Shown here piece after piece: positions 22,031 to 32,329 of a stretch of 64,000 nucleotides of DNA; position 1 is the first letter of the stretch, and every line of letters begins with the position of its first letter. Below the pieces are notes generated by a model that saw only the letters and a program-made list of their open reading frames with translations, made no database searches and was not told the origin of the DNA. Origin of the DNA: Nectonema munidae (taxonomy: Eukaryota; Nematomorpha; Nectonematoida; Nectonematidae); NCBI GenBank assembly GCA_030549495.1, contig JAUIRK010000743.1:1-64000 (forward strand). Reading direction: 5' to 3'. The position numbers and the translations under genes are program-made.

Positions 22031-24566
22031 CAGGGTTGTCCAACCTATTTTCCAATTGGGCCAAATTGAAAGTTCCACACATTCTATCAGGCCAAATGAA
22101 AATTTTTTGAAAAAATAAATAAAAGTGAGATGCTCATGAGAAAAACGTATATTTATTAGTGAACAATTAAACTAAAATATATTTATTAATGTGATTTTTG
22201 AAATTGCTTGTTTTTAATAATCTCTTCAAGATCCAATTCAATTTTAGTGTTTTGAACAAGCAAAATATTTCAAATGCAGATCTGATAGTCGATTCCTTTC
22301 GCTGCATTTGATATTTTTCATCGAAGAAAATATTTGCTCACAGCAATATGTGCTAGCCCACATAGAAAAGAATTTCATCGCATTATCACAAATTTTGGGA
22401 AATTCATGTAAAGTTACAATCTCTTTATAAAAGCATGATAATTCTTCTTCTCTATGGATTTCCTTTAAATTTCGCCTTGACTGAATTTCTATCAGTTCTA
22501 ACTGAAAAGAACTGTCAGCCTTTTGATATTCAACGTTGAAAGGATCGATGAAAATGTTCAAGTTTTGATTGTCATTCTTAAAATCTTTAAATCTAGCGTC
22601 AAATTCTTCTAACAAATTTTCTAGTAGTTGAACATATATTTTATCAACATCTGTTTTAAAATTCACTCTTTTCGAAAGTTCTTCAAAGTGTACAAAATTG
22701 TTTTCTTTGATTTGGCATATAAAAAGCCTGATTTTATTTTTGAAGCTTGTGACTCTTTCCAACATGTTTGAAATTAATTGATTTTTTCCTTGTAGTTGAA
22801 TATTAAGATTTGCTAGCAAACCAGTTATATCAGTAAAGAAAGCCAAATGATCCAGCCATTTTTCGTCTTCCAAAAACTCAAAGTTTCGATTTTTTGACTT
22901 GAGAAAGAATTTAATTTCTGGTATAAGAGCGGAAAATCTTTTCAAAGTTGAAGCTCTGCTCAGCCATCTTACCTTCGTGAAATAAATAACATCTTCAAAC
23001 TCACTTCCTACTTCATTTAAATAATTTTTAAATTCCCTGTGATTCAAACCTCGAGATCTAATAAAATTTACAGTTTTTACCAAGTCTGTCATGATGTGTT
23101 CCATTTTTAACTTTTGAGAGCAAAGTTGTTGTTGATGAATGATACAATGATAACTGATGATACTTTCATTTATATTTTTTTTAAAGTTAGCAACAAAGTC
23201 ATTTTTGACTCCTATCATAGATGGAGCACCATCAGTTGTCAACGAAACATTGCTTGCATCATATTGAACTTCTTCAAACAGTTTTTGACTTCATTATATA
23301 TATCTTCTCCCGTTGTTGTACCTTTCATGGAACACAAATCCAACATTTCTTCTATTTGTACAAAATTTTCATCAATACCTTTGATGAAAATTGCTAATTG
23401 AGCAGTATTGATCAAGGCTTTCATCTAAAGCTAAACTGTAATAACGACATTTAGACAAACTTTTTTTGAGACTATTTTCAGTAAAATTTGACATATCATC
23501 TATTCTACGAAAAATTGTTTGATGAGACAGACTTATTTCGTTGATCAAGTACTGTTTTTGTTGACAATACTCTTTAAATGCAATCAAAAGACAGTCTTTG
23601 ATTAGTTCTCCATCAGTCATCGGTTTACCTTTTTTAACAATTTTTTGTGCAATCAAATAGCTCACCTTCAACCCACCATCCATATTTATAACTGTTCTAA
23701 GCAAAGAATTCTGTTGACTAGCCGTTTCTCTTTTGTACTTTTCTAGTTTACTTTTTCTCGTTTCTTACTCCATTTGAATGAATTCTTTTTTGTGTATAGT
23801 GTCGTAGTGACGTTAAACATTGTATTCTTTACAAGTTGAAATTTTTTCTTTACAAATGAAGCAAAAAATTTTACCACCAACCTCATGAACAAAATATTTT
23901 TGTGACCAATCTTCATTAAATTTGCGATTTTCCGAAGATATTTTTCTTTTTTTATTTTCCATTATATTTTTTGTGGGGCTTCAACTTTTTATAAGAAATT
24001 GTTCATCAAAATGCTGAACGAATTAAAATTTACCCCATATTTAATTAGATTGAAAAAACATTTCAAAAAACAAAAAAAAAAGAGAAGAAAAAAATTAATG
24101 TGTCAAAAAAAATCATTATATATAATCAAAACAAGTATTCAAAAAAATTTTGGTCAGAAAGTATACGTTTTGCACTGCTTATCAGAAATATTTTTTTACA
24201 GAAATTTGAAGAGCTTGAAAAGCTTTTACGTAAAATATAATTTTTTAAATTTTAAATTTTTTCTAAGTTAGTAGTTAAAAACATATAGAATTTAGAATTT
24301 AATTTTAAGATAATGTGAAAACTGGTTAGATAATCATCAAAAAAGAAACTATTATAATATAAAGTATTTGTGTTTTAAAATATCAAAATAAAAAACTTTA
24401 ACAATATCAAAGTAAAAACAAAATTACATTGTTAAATACATTTATTTTAAGACTGAAACTGATTTATATACGAATTTCAAAACTATATAAAAATTTTTGA
24501 TCGGGCCACGGTCAAAATTCGTTCAGCCCGCAGTGCGGCCCGCGGGCCATGGGTTGGACTACACTA
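22031..24566 (-). mobile_element. GTF2IRD2-like hAT transposon nested in the ZMYM1-like hAT
   Basis: The left end starts CAGGGTTGTCCAACC at 22031. The right end, read on the minus strand from 24566, starts TAGTGTAGTCCAACC (12 of 15 identical) and then runs through GGCCCGCGGGCCGC, the G/C-rich subterminal stretch usual for this hAT group. The coding part is on the minus strand at 23962-22244. The element is about 2.54 kb. I could not see a clean 8-bp target duplication: the flanks ATTGAGCA and GAGAATGT do not match. Confidence 0.85.
22244..23962 (-). pseudogene. GTF2IRD2-like hAT transposase, four disabling lesions
   Basis: The protein starts MENKKRKISSENRKFNEDW at 23962. An N-terminal finger follows with CFIC and, past an in-frame stop at 23813-23815, HYDTIH (C-x2-C ... 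H-x4-H). A second stop is at 23765-23767. The frame at 23704-23372 (QKIVKKGKPMTDGELIKDC, then YYSLALDESLD with a catalytic Asp) shifts near 23415 into DTAQLAIFIKGID-like sequence (NTAQLAIFIKGIDENF), and shifts again near 23285 into the long open frame 23242-22244. That frame has MTTDGAPSMIGVKNDF, the HCIIHQQQLC box, KVRWLSRASTLKRF and a hAT C-terminal dimerisation region MWASTYCCEQIFSSMKNIKC. Motif order is complete, so this was once an intact copy. Confidence 0.9.
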
Positions 24567-25425
24567 GAGAATGTATAATGAAACTTTTGAATGATACTTC
24601 TTCAGATGACACTGGTGCTCGAGCTATTACTGCTCGCGGTTTAATTGCCCAAATTGATGTAGAATTTGTTTATCTAATTAATTTTTTCAGACATCCTTGG
24701 AAAAGTTCACAGAGTATCAGAACAAATCTCTTCGCCAAGAATTTATTGATATACGATTTTCAGATTTGAATGAGCAATACAGTGACAAATTGTATAAAAT
24801 TTGCATCACATGTGACATTCCATACACTGTAACAAAAATGGGAAAAAAAATTTCAAAAGCTTGATGAATTAATTGTATATGAAACAACTTGTTAACGGCT
24901 AAATTCAAATAATAATCAATACATTTTAATTTTTAAGAATATTCTTGATTGCTTAAAAGTGCGTTAGATCACCGATTTTCTGATGAAGCGAATCAAATTT
25001 TACACCGCATTTCTGCACTTTGTCCAGAAAGTATCCCAAGAATATTTGAAAGTGTTTGCAAGCACATATTCTGTGAATGTAAATTACTTACATCATGAAA
25101 TACCATTGGTAAAAAAACTACTTTCAAAAGAACCGAAGTTGAAGAATTTCTGTCTTTCATTTGTCCTTATAAAGCTGCCTTTGATTGCTTGTACAGATTA
25201 CTTCTTGTATCTGTTACTTTGCCAGTTACAAGTGACACATGTGAAAAGTTTTTAAAAAATAAAGTTAATTAAGACTTTTCTGAGAAACTCAATAAGAAGT
25301 AAAAGATTAAGTAACATTGCACTACTTTCAATAGAAAAATTATATGCTAAAAAATAGATTTGGAAAACTTTGTTGATGAATTTGATAGTCGCCACAAGAA
25401 ACGTCGAATTAAGCTTCATTAACTT
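24567..25425 (+). pseudogene. ZMYM1-like hAT transposase, C-terminal half
   Basis: The plus-strand continuation after the nested insertion carries ARAITARGLIAQIDVEFVYL near 24620-24690 and FIDIRFSDLNEQYSDKLYK near 24740-24800. Further on are RISALCPESIPRIFESVCKH near 25003-25065, VEEFLSFICPYKAAFDCLYR, and a C-terminal region LLVSVTLPVTSDTCEKFLKN followed by LRNSIRSKRLSNIALLSIEK. The last corresponds to the hAT dimerisation domain, although the usual Ser-Cys-Glu-Arg-Ser-Phe core has diverged. Frame changes lie near 24700, 25095 and 25260. Confidence 0.8.
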
Positions 25426-25689
25426 CTTTAGAAATTTTTGAATTTTAATAAATAAATTTTTTGTGTTTTTCCATTAATTTAAATTAAACAATGATAACAT
25501 AAAGTAAACAAAACATAGCCTTAAAAAATTTCAGATAATTTTTATGATGATTTGAAACAAATAATAAAAGAGCAGAGCAATATAATTGGAGTGAAATTGC
25601 TAATCCTAAAAAAATTATGAGATTTATAAATGAAAAATTGCCCCCCCCCCTCCTTCGAAAATCCAGAATCGCTACTGCTCATAGTAGTT

Positions 25690-26040
25690 TAGCCTTTTTT
25701 TGATGCGGTATACACAGGCCCCGCTATTCTTTTTATCGCCTGTCTATACTTCTATATATTCTCCATATGTGGTAGAGAAGTATTATATCTTGTTACCTGA
25801 ATCGAAACGCACTTTCGCGATAAAACATGCTATGGACATTCTTTTCCCAATAAAGACGACCAACAAACAAAAGTTTATTTTAGGAAAATAGAAGTTAGCT
25901 TACAAAAATGTTGGGCTTTGAGCAATTTAAAAATGCCTTACACTTATTAGCAAATATCTTTTGATTGTGGGCATAAAAATCGTGTTACTTCACAATATCG
26001 CTTTTGTATTATCAAATAATTTCACATGAGACAAATACTT
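25690..26040. other. No gene recognised
   Basis: A short open stretch (25700-25891, plus) has no recognisable motif. The rest is AT-rich and closed in all frames. Confidence 0.45.
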
Positions 26041-26046
26041 ATCATT

Positions 26047-26291
26047 TTAGCTTACTTTATGGTAATGGCAAAGAGATATGAATTTTTCACATTCAAAGAT
26101 TTTTGAGAAGTTTGTAAATTCAACGAGAGACAAAAATGCAAAAACAATATTTCGAAATTGGTGAAGTACAAAGTTGAATAGAGATTCTAAAGGAACAAAA
26201 GGAATAATGAAGTATTCCACAGCACCGACTAATCCCCCAAAATCCACCAACGTTTGCGAGAAACGCAAAAACCCCTTCTCTAATCTGATCC
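26047..26291 (-). CDS. Candidate terminal exon, hydrophobic, unrecognised
   Basis: On the minus strand a pyrimidine tract of eight T residues and an AG (near 26292-26301) looks like a good 3' splice site. The frame after it stays open to a stop at 26047. It encodes about 80 residues including FSQTLVDFGGLVGAVEYF and IPFVPLESLFNFVLHQF, a hydrophobic stretch long enough to span a membrane. The DFGGLVG start faintly recalls the second membrane segment of DEG/ENaC channels, but the spacing to the following Glu is off by one and nothing else supports it. The phase does not fit a direct join with the exon at 26895-27008. Confidence 0.2.
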
Positions 26292-26894
26292 TAAAAAAAA
26301 TAATGAAGTGTCAAGGGCGATTGTATGCCTGTCTTACTGCGAAGAACGTATCTACGAGTCGCTATTATTTATTCGTAATATTTGAGTTTTTTAGTGCAAA
26401 TGATATTCTTATTTTATACATACAAACTATTGAATATTTATAAATACTTCTTTCCTTCATTTTTGACGTACGGAATATTTTTTATATAAAAAATAATAGT
26501 GAAAGGAATTTATGCAGTTTCTTTATTAGCGGTTATGAGTTAAAATATAGGTGGATAAAAGAGCCGTGACTGTAGAGTAAAAATAGAAGCTAGAGATGAG
26601 ATATTTACGTTTTGAGTAAGATGAATCAAGTTTAGCCACGGACTTGTAAAAGTTTATTGTAGCATTGCTCACTTTTGCTTCACACCAACTCCTTGAAATC
26701 CACGTTTCAAAAAAGTAGACATTTTTTGAAAGTGAGAGGATTAAGCCGGTCGGTCTCCCATCATCAACTTAGATGAGTCATTTGTTAAAACTGTGGCAGT
26801 ATTAAGCACACCTCTCTGGTAGAGACAAACGATTTGAAATAGTGGGCATAACGAGAAATTCCCAATATTTAAGCCCAAAAAGTGAATGGGTTAC

Positions 26895-27008
26895 CTGGAA
26901 ACTTTCTTCAGAAAAGGCCTCTCTCTTCAAGTCGTGCGAGTTGTTGGCAGAGGAAAGCGAGACCAAGAAGAGCAGAGCAAGCGAGAGGAAAATAACTTTA
27001 GCAGACAT
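26895..27008 (-). CDS. Candidate first coding exon of a secreted peptide precursor
   Basis: The minus strand encodes MSAKVIFLSLALLFLVSLSS then ANNSHDLKREAFSEESFQ (38 residues). The first 21 look like a textbook signal peptide: short basic start, Leu/Phe/Val core, Ser-Ala cleavage region. A polar, acidic stretch follows, as in a short pro-region. The frame meets TTTCCAG/GTAACC, a strong 5' splice donor, at 26895/26894, leaving the exon in phase 0. Just upstream, CATTCTTTTGCTTCAG/G (near 27043-27057) resembles a splice acceptor, so a 5' UTR exon may precede it. An AT-rich TTTTAAATAAAA lies near 27097-27108. The Met at 27008 was preferred over the further upstream 27059 because the signal peptide starts there. 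The downstream exon was not identified. Confidence 0.45.
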
Positions 27009-27109
27009 TGCGACGATCAGGCTCACGATGCAACTTGAACCTGAAGCAAAAGAATGCAAACGTGCGATTCCTCAAAAAACGAAAACATTTTTTTATTTTA
27101 TTTAAAAGC

Positions 27110-28090
27110 CGAGAAAAATCATTAATTGGGTTTGAAGGAAAATTGTTAATGGCCCTACTTAGCTGTTAGAAACTTTTGAAAGAGTAAGCATTATCTGGAG
27201 AGTATCCAAAAATATCCATAGCCCGTCTTAGAACAAAGGATTTCTGTTTTTTTAAGTTTGTTCTTACTCAACTTTTTTAAAAGATCAATTAGTGCCTTGA
27301 AAAAGTTCTCTTAATTTTATACGCTTCGAAATAGAAAATACATTTTTGCTCGAATTGTCAAACATTTCGATGTTAAAGAACAGATGAAGTCGAGTTCATT
27401 TTAAAAATTTTAGTTTAGCGATATAAAATTCAAATGAACGAAAATGTCTGCATGAAAGAAACCGAATTTTAAAAATAGCTTCTTTTCTCTTTATGTACAA
27501 AGTTGGTGGGTGAAAGTGACACTTTTCTCATGCACGAGCAAAATAAAAAAGTTTTTAAACTGCATAATCCTCATGCGCTACTTTTTTCATCTAAGCTCCC
27601 AGACACAAATGTTACGAAAGCAAACATATTAACTCTTTTTGACATTCATATTCGAAAGACCTTTCATCACAAAAATAAGTTGTTCCTTCCATAATTTTGG
27701 AAATTTTGTGGAAACTTAGTATAGAATATTTGATCCTTGAAAATAATTTCTTTTAATTCGCCAACCCACAACTAAAAACTTAGACCTTATTTTTGAAACT
27801 TCATATTCTTTGTCGACTAGAGCAAAACCGTTTAACCGTATCAAAACTAGAATTTGAAGACTAAACGTCTGCTAAATTTGTAATAGAATTTTGTTTGAAG
27901 ACGACGCTTTTCATTTCTTCAGACATGTGTGTGACGCTGCTTCCACTACAAATACGACGACACCCCAACATGGACAATAACACTTTACTAAAAACAAAAT
28001 TATTTTAATATTAATTTGACATTTTACTTTTTGTGCTTAAACTTTAAATAACCTTACTTATTATATTGTTTGTTGAGTATTTCACACATT
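27110..28090. other. No gene recognised
   Basis: AT-rich DNA lying between the candidate secreted-peptide exon and the left end of the piggyBac element. It could hold that gene's promoter or upstream exon, but no specific signal is visible. Confidence 0.4.
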
Positions 28091-28330
28091 TCTTTACAAA
28101 CCCTCGCAAGACGGATAATTTTTTACACCCTTCAAAGACGGATAATGGGAGTTTTACTCGCAATCATAAAACAACTACTTTTTGGCATTTTAGAGTTTTT
28201 TTGCTTAAATTCTCTACTTAGAAGAAAATTTAATACTCTATACAAAGTATTCTTCCGATTTCTCAGGGGTGTCTATCATTAGTATAACTTAATTTTGTAC
28301 GAATGGAATGTCGGTGAAATTGTTTTTATA

Positions 28331-28435
28331 TAAGGTGTTGGGAAAGTTGCACTATCCGTACAGTGCATCGATAAAAGCCAATTGTATTGGAAAGATGTTT
28401 ATCGAGGCACGGATAGTGCAACAACTAAGGTGTTG
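28331..28435. repeat. 77-bp hairpin flanked by 10-bp direct repeats
   Basis: The arms GTTGCACTATCCGT (28346-28359) and ACGGATAGTGCAAC (28409-28422) are perfect complements. An inner pair, ATCGATAAA against TTTATCGA, and a terminal CCAAT/ATTGG complete a pre-microRNA-like fold. The 10-bp sequence TAAGGTGTTG occurs just outside on both sides, at 28331-28340 and 28426-28435. This could be a tiny MITE with a target duplication or a small-RNA hairpin. It lies inside the left part of the piggyBac element. Confidence 0.75.
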
Positions 28436-28705
28436 TTCTATTTCACAATTGGTGACTTGATTTTTATGAACATCGACTTTATTCAACATTGCCACCCATC
28501 TAGAATTTATTTCCATCTTGTATTGTGATGAATATCATAAATTTTACAAAAAAGAAACTTTACTATTCAAAGTTGTCGCGATAATACAAAAAGATGTCCA
28601 CATTTTTTGTACCTGGACTTCAAATACACTAGGTACCTTCCAGTGGCTGAAGAGTGTGCTGTTCGACCCAACGGGTTTTACACAGGTTCTTCAGCTTTGT
28701 TTTTC

Positions 28706-29380
28706 TTATATCTGGTGCCAGTGAATCATAAAATCACTGGTGCCAGTGATCTTTAAAAAGCGTTGCCACTTGGGTGAATTGTCGAAGAAGCTGTAAAGCT
28801 CACGGCATGTGTCCATCATATTGTGTATTGGTAATATTTTGCATGCATGACAAATAAAAAGATTTAAGGAATGGAGGCAACATCCTTGGAATTGGGCGTC
28901 AGGGGCAAGCTTTAAAATTTCAACTTGAACGCCAACTCTCTCAGAACTCATCGAAGGTGTAGTGTCATAAGCCTGGCCACGGCAGTGACTAAGGTCGATC
29001 CGATTTTTTTAGAGATTCTTTGATAGCTAAAACTATTTCCACACCGGTTACCCTTTCAAGATCAACTAAATCTAACAACACTTCCCGCTTTCTTGGCTTT
29101 GAAGCATCATCAACAAAGTCAAGTATCCTGAGGCACACAGATAAAATTTCACGTCCATTCGAGGTAGTTTCATCGGCTATTATAGAAAAGTGAGGACATT
29201 TTCTGATACATTCTCTGAAGTTGTCTCGGATGATATCAGCCGCAACATGTATCACATCGTTCTGAATCGTCTTACTCGTATATCGAGAGTTAGCAGGACC
29301 GAATACCAGGTGGTCATTCAGTTCTGGATACGTTTTTGCTATCAACCGTAGGAGTGCGACGAAATATCCTACATTGCTAG
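28706..29380 (-). pseudogene. hAT transposase fragment, ZMYM1-like
   Basis: The minus strand reads NVGYFVALLRLIAKTYPELN, then FRECIRKCPHFSIIADETTS with the first catalytic Asp, then LDLVDLERVTGVEIVLAIKE. After one frameshift near 28985 follows LSHCRGQAYDTTPSMSSERV, where the second Asp is expected, and GCCLHSLNLFICHACK, the usual His box. It ends near 28710. The zinc finger and dimerisation domain are missing. Downstream of its 5' side lies a plus-strand hAT piece in opposite orientation. Confidence 0.85.
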
Positions 29381-29382
29381 AT

Positions 29383-30088
29383 AGAGGTCATTTGGTGGAT
29401 ATTTTGAAGGGGGAAATCTAGAAGCCTCTGAAAAATGGATAATAAATCCATATTCTTTTAATTTGGATTGTATTCCGAATGATGAAACTTTGAAAGATTA
29501 TCTTATTGAATTGCGCACAAACTGTGTTTTTGAAATGCAGTTTGAAAGCAAAACTTTGGAACAATATCGGTGCTCGGCAATAGAGATGTTTCCAAGACTT
29601 TGTAAAAAAGCACAAAGTATGCCTATTCCATTTGTGACAACTTACTTGTGCGAGTCCGGGTTTAGTACCCTTTTGTCAATAAAGACTAAATCTAGAAATC
29701 GCTTGAGTGCACAAGCAGATATGGGAATTGCTATTAGGAGCAAAGTACCACGTTTTGAGAAACTCATATGCAAAAAACAGGAGCAAAATAGTCATTAAAT
29801 TTGAGGTGGACTTTGTATAAAATTATTAGCTTTTTAAAAGAGACTAAAAAATTGAACAATTTTTTAAAATGGAAGTTGTTTGGATGCAGACTGTTTCACT
29901 TTATTTCCATATATTTCATTTTTGTTAATATAGTAACTCATAAAAAATGATTATGCAAATTTTTGTCGTTTTTGTATTTCAACTTTTCTTTTAAATAAAT
30001 TTGTAAATTTTCATTACATAAACTCTAAGGGGTGCAAAAAATTAAATTTTTTTAGAGGTACGGAGCGTCAAAAAGGTGTGAAGCACTG
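29383..30088 (+). mobile_element. 3' part of a ZBED5/FAM200-like hAT with right terminus
   Basis: The plus strand carries the C-terminal part of a hAT protein (to the stop at 29798) followed by a 3' region ending at 30088. There the minus strand reads CAGTGCTTCACACCTTTTTG, a typical hAT terminus. The flank after it, GTCTAGAT, resembles TGCTAGAT at 29375-29382 at six of eight positions, which could be a decayed target duplication of a 5'-truncated copy. The left terminus itself is missing. Confidence 0.7.
29395..29798 (+). pseudogene. ZBED5/FAM200-like hAT C-terminal domain
   Basis: The open plus-strand frame reads GGNLEASEKWIINPYSFN, then LIELRTNCVFEMQFESKTLE, AIEMFPRLCKKAQSM and the hAT dimerisation core IPFVTTYLCESGFSTLLSIK, ending TKSRNRLSAQADMGIAIRS before a stop at 29798. 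The TTYLCE-SGFS-L-IKTK-RNRL pattern is characteristic of the ZBED5/FAM200/SCAND3 group. This stretch is free of lesions, so it may be fairly young. Confidence 0.88.
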
Positions 30089-30254
30089 GTCTAGATAGAT
30101 ATCTTTTCAAGTATTTCATTATATGATGTAGAAATTGCAATAAAAATAACTTCAATTGACATTTTGTATTTTATATGTAAACAGCACATCGCTACAAATT
30201 TTATCGACTTGTCAAATAGGATATTTTTCATCAGAATAATTTCAATATTTTTTA

Positions 30255-31503
30255 TAGTAAAGCTGAGCCTCGTTTTGAAAATCGACGTTATTGTTATGAA
30301 AGGTTTTCTGTAGAAGATCTTCTGGCTTACCTAGGCTGCTTGTTAAACATGGGCCAATCTAAAGATCAGCGTGTCGATGTAAAGTTTTTATTTTCCGATA
30401 AAAATGGGGAACCTTTTCTGAAGGCAGCAATAAGCAGGGATATGTTTATTTTGGTCAAAACATTTATTAGATTTGATTATAAAAGTAACAGAAATACTTG
30501 TGACAAACTAAAGGTACTTGCACGATGAATTTTCCAAAAGTTGTCATAAGTATTGGTGTCCCAAGTACTATGTTACTATAGATGAGCAACTTGTGAAGTT
30601 TAGAGGAAGATCGCCAATAAAAGTTTACGATGCCTCTAAACCAGGGAGATATGGCATGAAAGTATATCATAATGTTGACTCTGTTAGATTTTATGTATTG
30701 TCAAGTGAAGTATATGTTTCAGGATTGAGTGACAAAAGCTATTTAAAATCTACAAATATTGTAAAAAGACTTGTAGCAATATCTAATATACCAAAAGGTT
30801 GTGGAATTTATGTGGGCGGTAGATCGTAAACTCACGGTTTGTGGAACAGTTAGAGCAAACCGTAGATTTATGCCACATATAATTCGACCTTCATATCTCA
30901 AAGATTTAAATTTGGTAGATTGTGAGAGCAAATTTTTATATACAAAATACTCTTCACTAACAGTTTGCATCCTAAAAAATATTCTGGTAAAGCATTTAGA
31001 CCTGTTTATATAATGTCTAACCAACATCTTTCGGAAATTGAACTAGTCGGTAGTCAGAGAAAACCCCAAACTATTTTAGATTATAACATGTATAAAGGGG
31101 GTGTAGATGCTTTCAACAAGATGGCTAGAGATTATTCGTGCTACAAAACCTCAAGAAGATGGCCAATGGCGATTTTTACAAATTTATTAGACATCGCTGC
31201 AAATAATAGTGGGTCATTATGAAATGAAACATGCCAGAAAGGTATCCAAGTGTCAGAAAAGGTGGATTGGCTCTACATCTAACTGAAAAGGCCATGCAAA
31301 TCAGATGCCAAAGTTCATCAACACGTGTTGGCACAAGAAAATTTTTATCTTTTTATGGTTTCAAAGCATCCAATCAACCAACTGCATCAAATGGAAGAAG
31401 TTATTGTTTCGTTTCAAATTGTAAACCAGGAAAAAGAGAAAGTGCATAAAATGTCAAAGGCCTTGTAAAAATCACACAGTACTTATTTGCACAGAGTGTA
31501 AAG
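30255..31503 (+). pseudogene. piggyBac transposase, catalytically defective
   Basis: The plus-strand pieces in order are: RYCYERFSVEDLLAYLGCLL with GEPFLKAAISRDMF (30255-30513); KYWCPKYYVTIDEQLVKFRG with the first catalytic Asp, then SKPGRYGMKVYHNVD (30545-30828); LTVCGTVRANRRFMPHIIRP (30829-30980); YKGGVDAFNKMARDYSCYKT with the third Asp (31092-31150); and a C-terminal Cys-rich finger KCIKCQRPCKNHTVLICTEC at 31443-31503. The segment with the second catalytic Asp (a DNFF-type box) is missing between IPKGCGIYV and LTVCGTVR, so the core is dead regardless of the frameshifts. Confidence 0.92.
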
Positions 31504-31549
31504 ACTCATAAACTTTCTAATCTTCAAATAATCATTTTTTTCTTTTATC

Positions 31550-32326
31550 TTTTCCACACTTAATTAATTAATTAATTTGTTTGTGGAGTTCGCACCCATC
31601 CTTTCGGATATCGTGGCCCGCCCGGAATGCTGAGTCCAAGTCTAACTGGACTTTCCATCCTACTAAACACCCACCGGTCCTTGTTACTGCATAGCTATAC
31701 CTTGTTATATATATTATTTTACAAGAATTTATGTTACAATATATAAATACAACTGAGTGAAAGATACTATCTTAACGCGAACGCTCCCAATTTGGGAAAC
31801 AAATTAATTGTCTAGTGATAGCTTGATTATTAACCACGTAGAATCGGGTCGCTAGAGCACTACCTAACCGTAAAAACCTTTGAATTCTTCAGAGGAAGAA
31901 AACCAGGGTAAAAAACCGGCACAACGGAATGTATCTTGTTCCTAAATAAAAGAATATGATTATAAAGGTATATGCTACAAAATAGAAGCGTTTGAAGGCA
32001 TGCAATATCTTATATATTATTAATAAATGATATTTGATACATGTTATAGGGTTAAGAAAGATATACATAATTTAAGGCATGCTAGGTTAGGAACAATCTA
32101 CCCCTGGAATTTGACTCCATCCCTAAATGTCGTCCCTAGGATATATGTTTTAAAATTGGAATGTTTAGACGGTCCTACAAGCGGACTCCTACAGAGGCCA
32201 GATTACCGACTATGCCTAACCTAGCTCGTAACATGAAACTGTTTTGGGACTTATACCTTGTGACAATCCTAAATTTAAGTAGGCGGATCTAGAACTCAGA
32301 AAAAACAGAACTACTTTTCCACACTT
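31550..32326 (-). mobile_element. Retroposon with 12-bp target duplication and (AATT)n tail
   Basis: The 12-bp sequence TTTTCCACACTT occurs at 31550-31561 and again at 32315-32326, bracketing a 753-bp block with higher G+C than its surroundings. Read on the minus strand the block ends in a tetranucleotide tail (AATT)n, as expected for a LINE- or SINE-type insertion. Just before the tail the minus strand has small hairpins: ATCCGAAAGGAT (GAAA loop) near 31597-31608, and AGTCCAGTTAGACTTGGACT near 31630-31650. The sequence GGTGCGAACTCC near 31588 is like a B box. No protein is encoded. It sits in the 3' part of the piggyBac element, so it is younger than that element. Confidence 0.65.
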
Positions 32327-32329
32327 TTA

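Larger units (their letters stand above)
21130..25677 (+). mobile_element. ZMYM1-like (TTF-finger) hAT transposon, split by a nested hAT
   Basis: Plus-strand coding remnants of one hAT protein lie on both sides of a foreign insertion at 22031-24566. The left part is 21140-22030 and the right part is 24567-25425. The right end is probably at 25677: read inward on the minus strand it begins CAGTAGCGATTCTGGATTTT, followed by a G-rich tract. No matching left terminus was found, so the left limit is the first coding similarity. The split between 'TRWSCRSTSSIEH' and 'RECIMKLLND' restores colinearity with ZMYM1-type proteins. Confidence 0.8.

Noticed and set aside
26047-26268. DEG/ENaC channel last exon
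   Set aside because: Only a short DFGGLVG-like segment resembles it; the spacing to the expected Glu is wrong and no other channel motif is present.
28346-28422. miR-92-like microRNA, because the arm starts TTGCACT
   Set aside because: In miR-92 the seed lies on the 3' arm. Here it is on the 5' arm on either strand, and the rest of the sequence does not match.
31562-32314. Solo LTR of a BEL/Pao-type element
   Set aside because: The block has TGTT..AACA-like edges, but no 4-6-bp duplication fits them. The 12-bp duplication and (AATT)n tail favour a target-primed retroposon.
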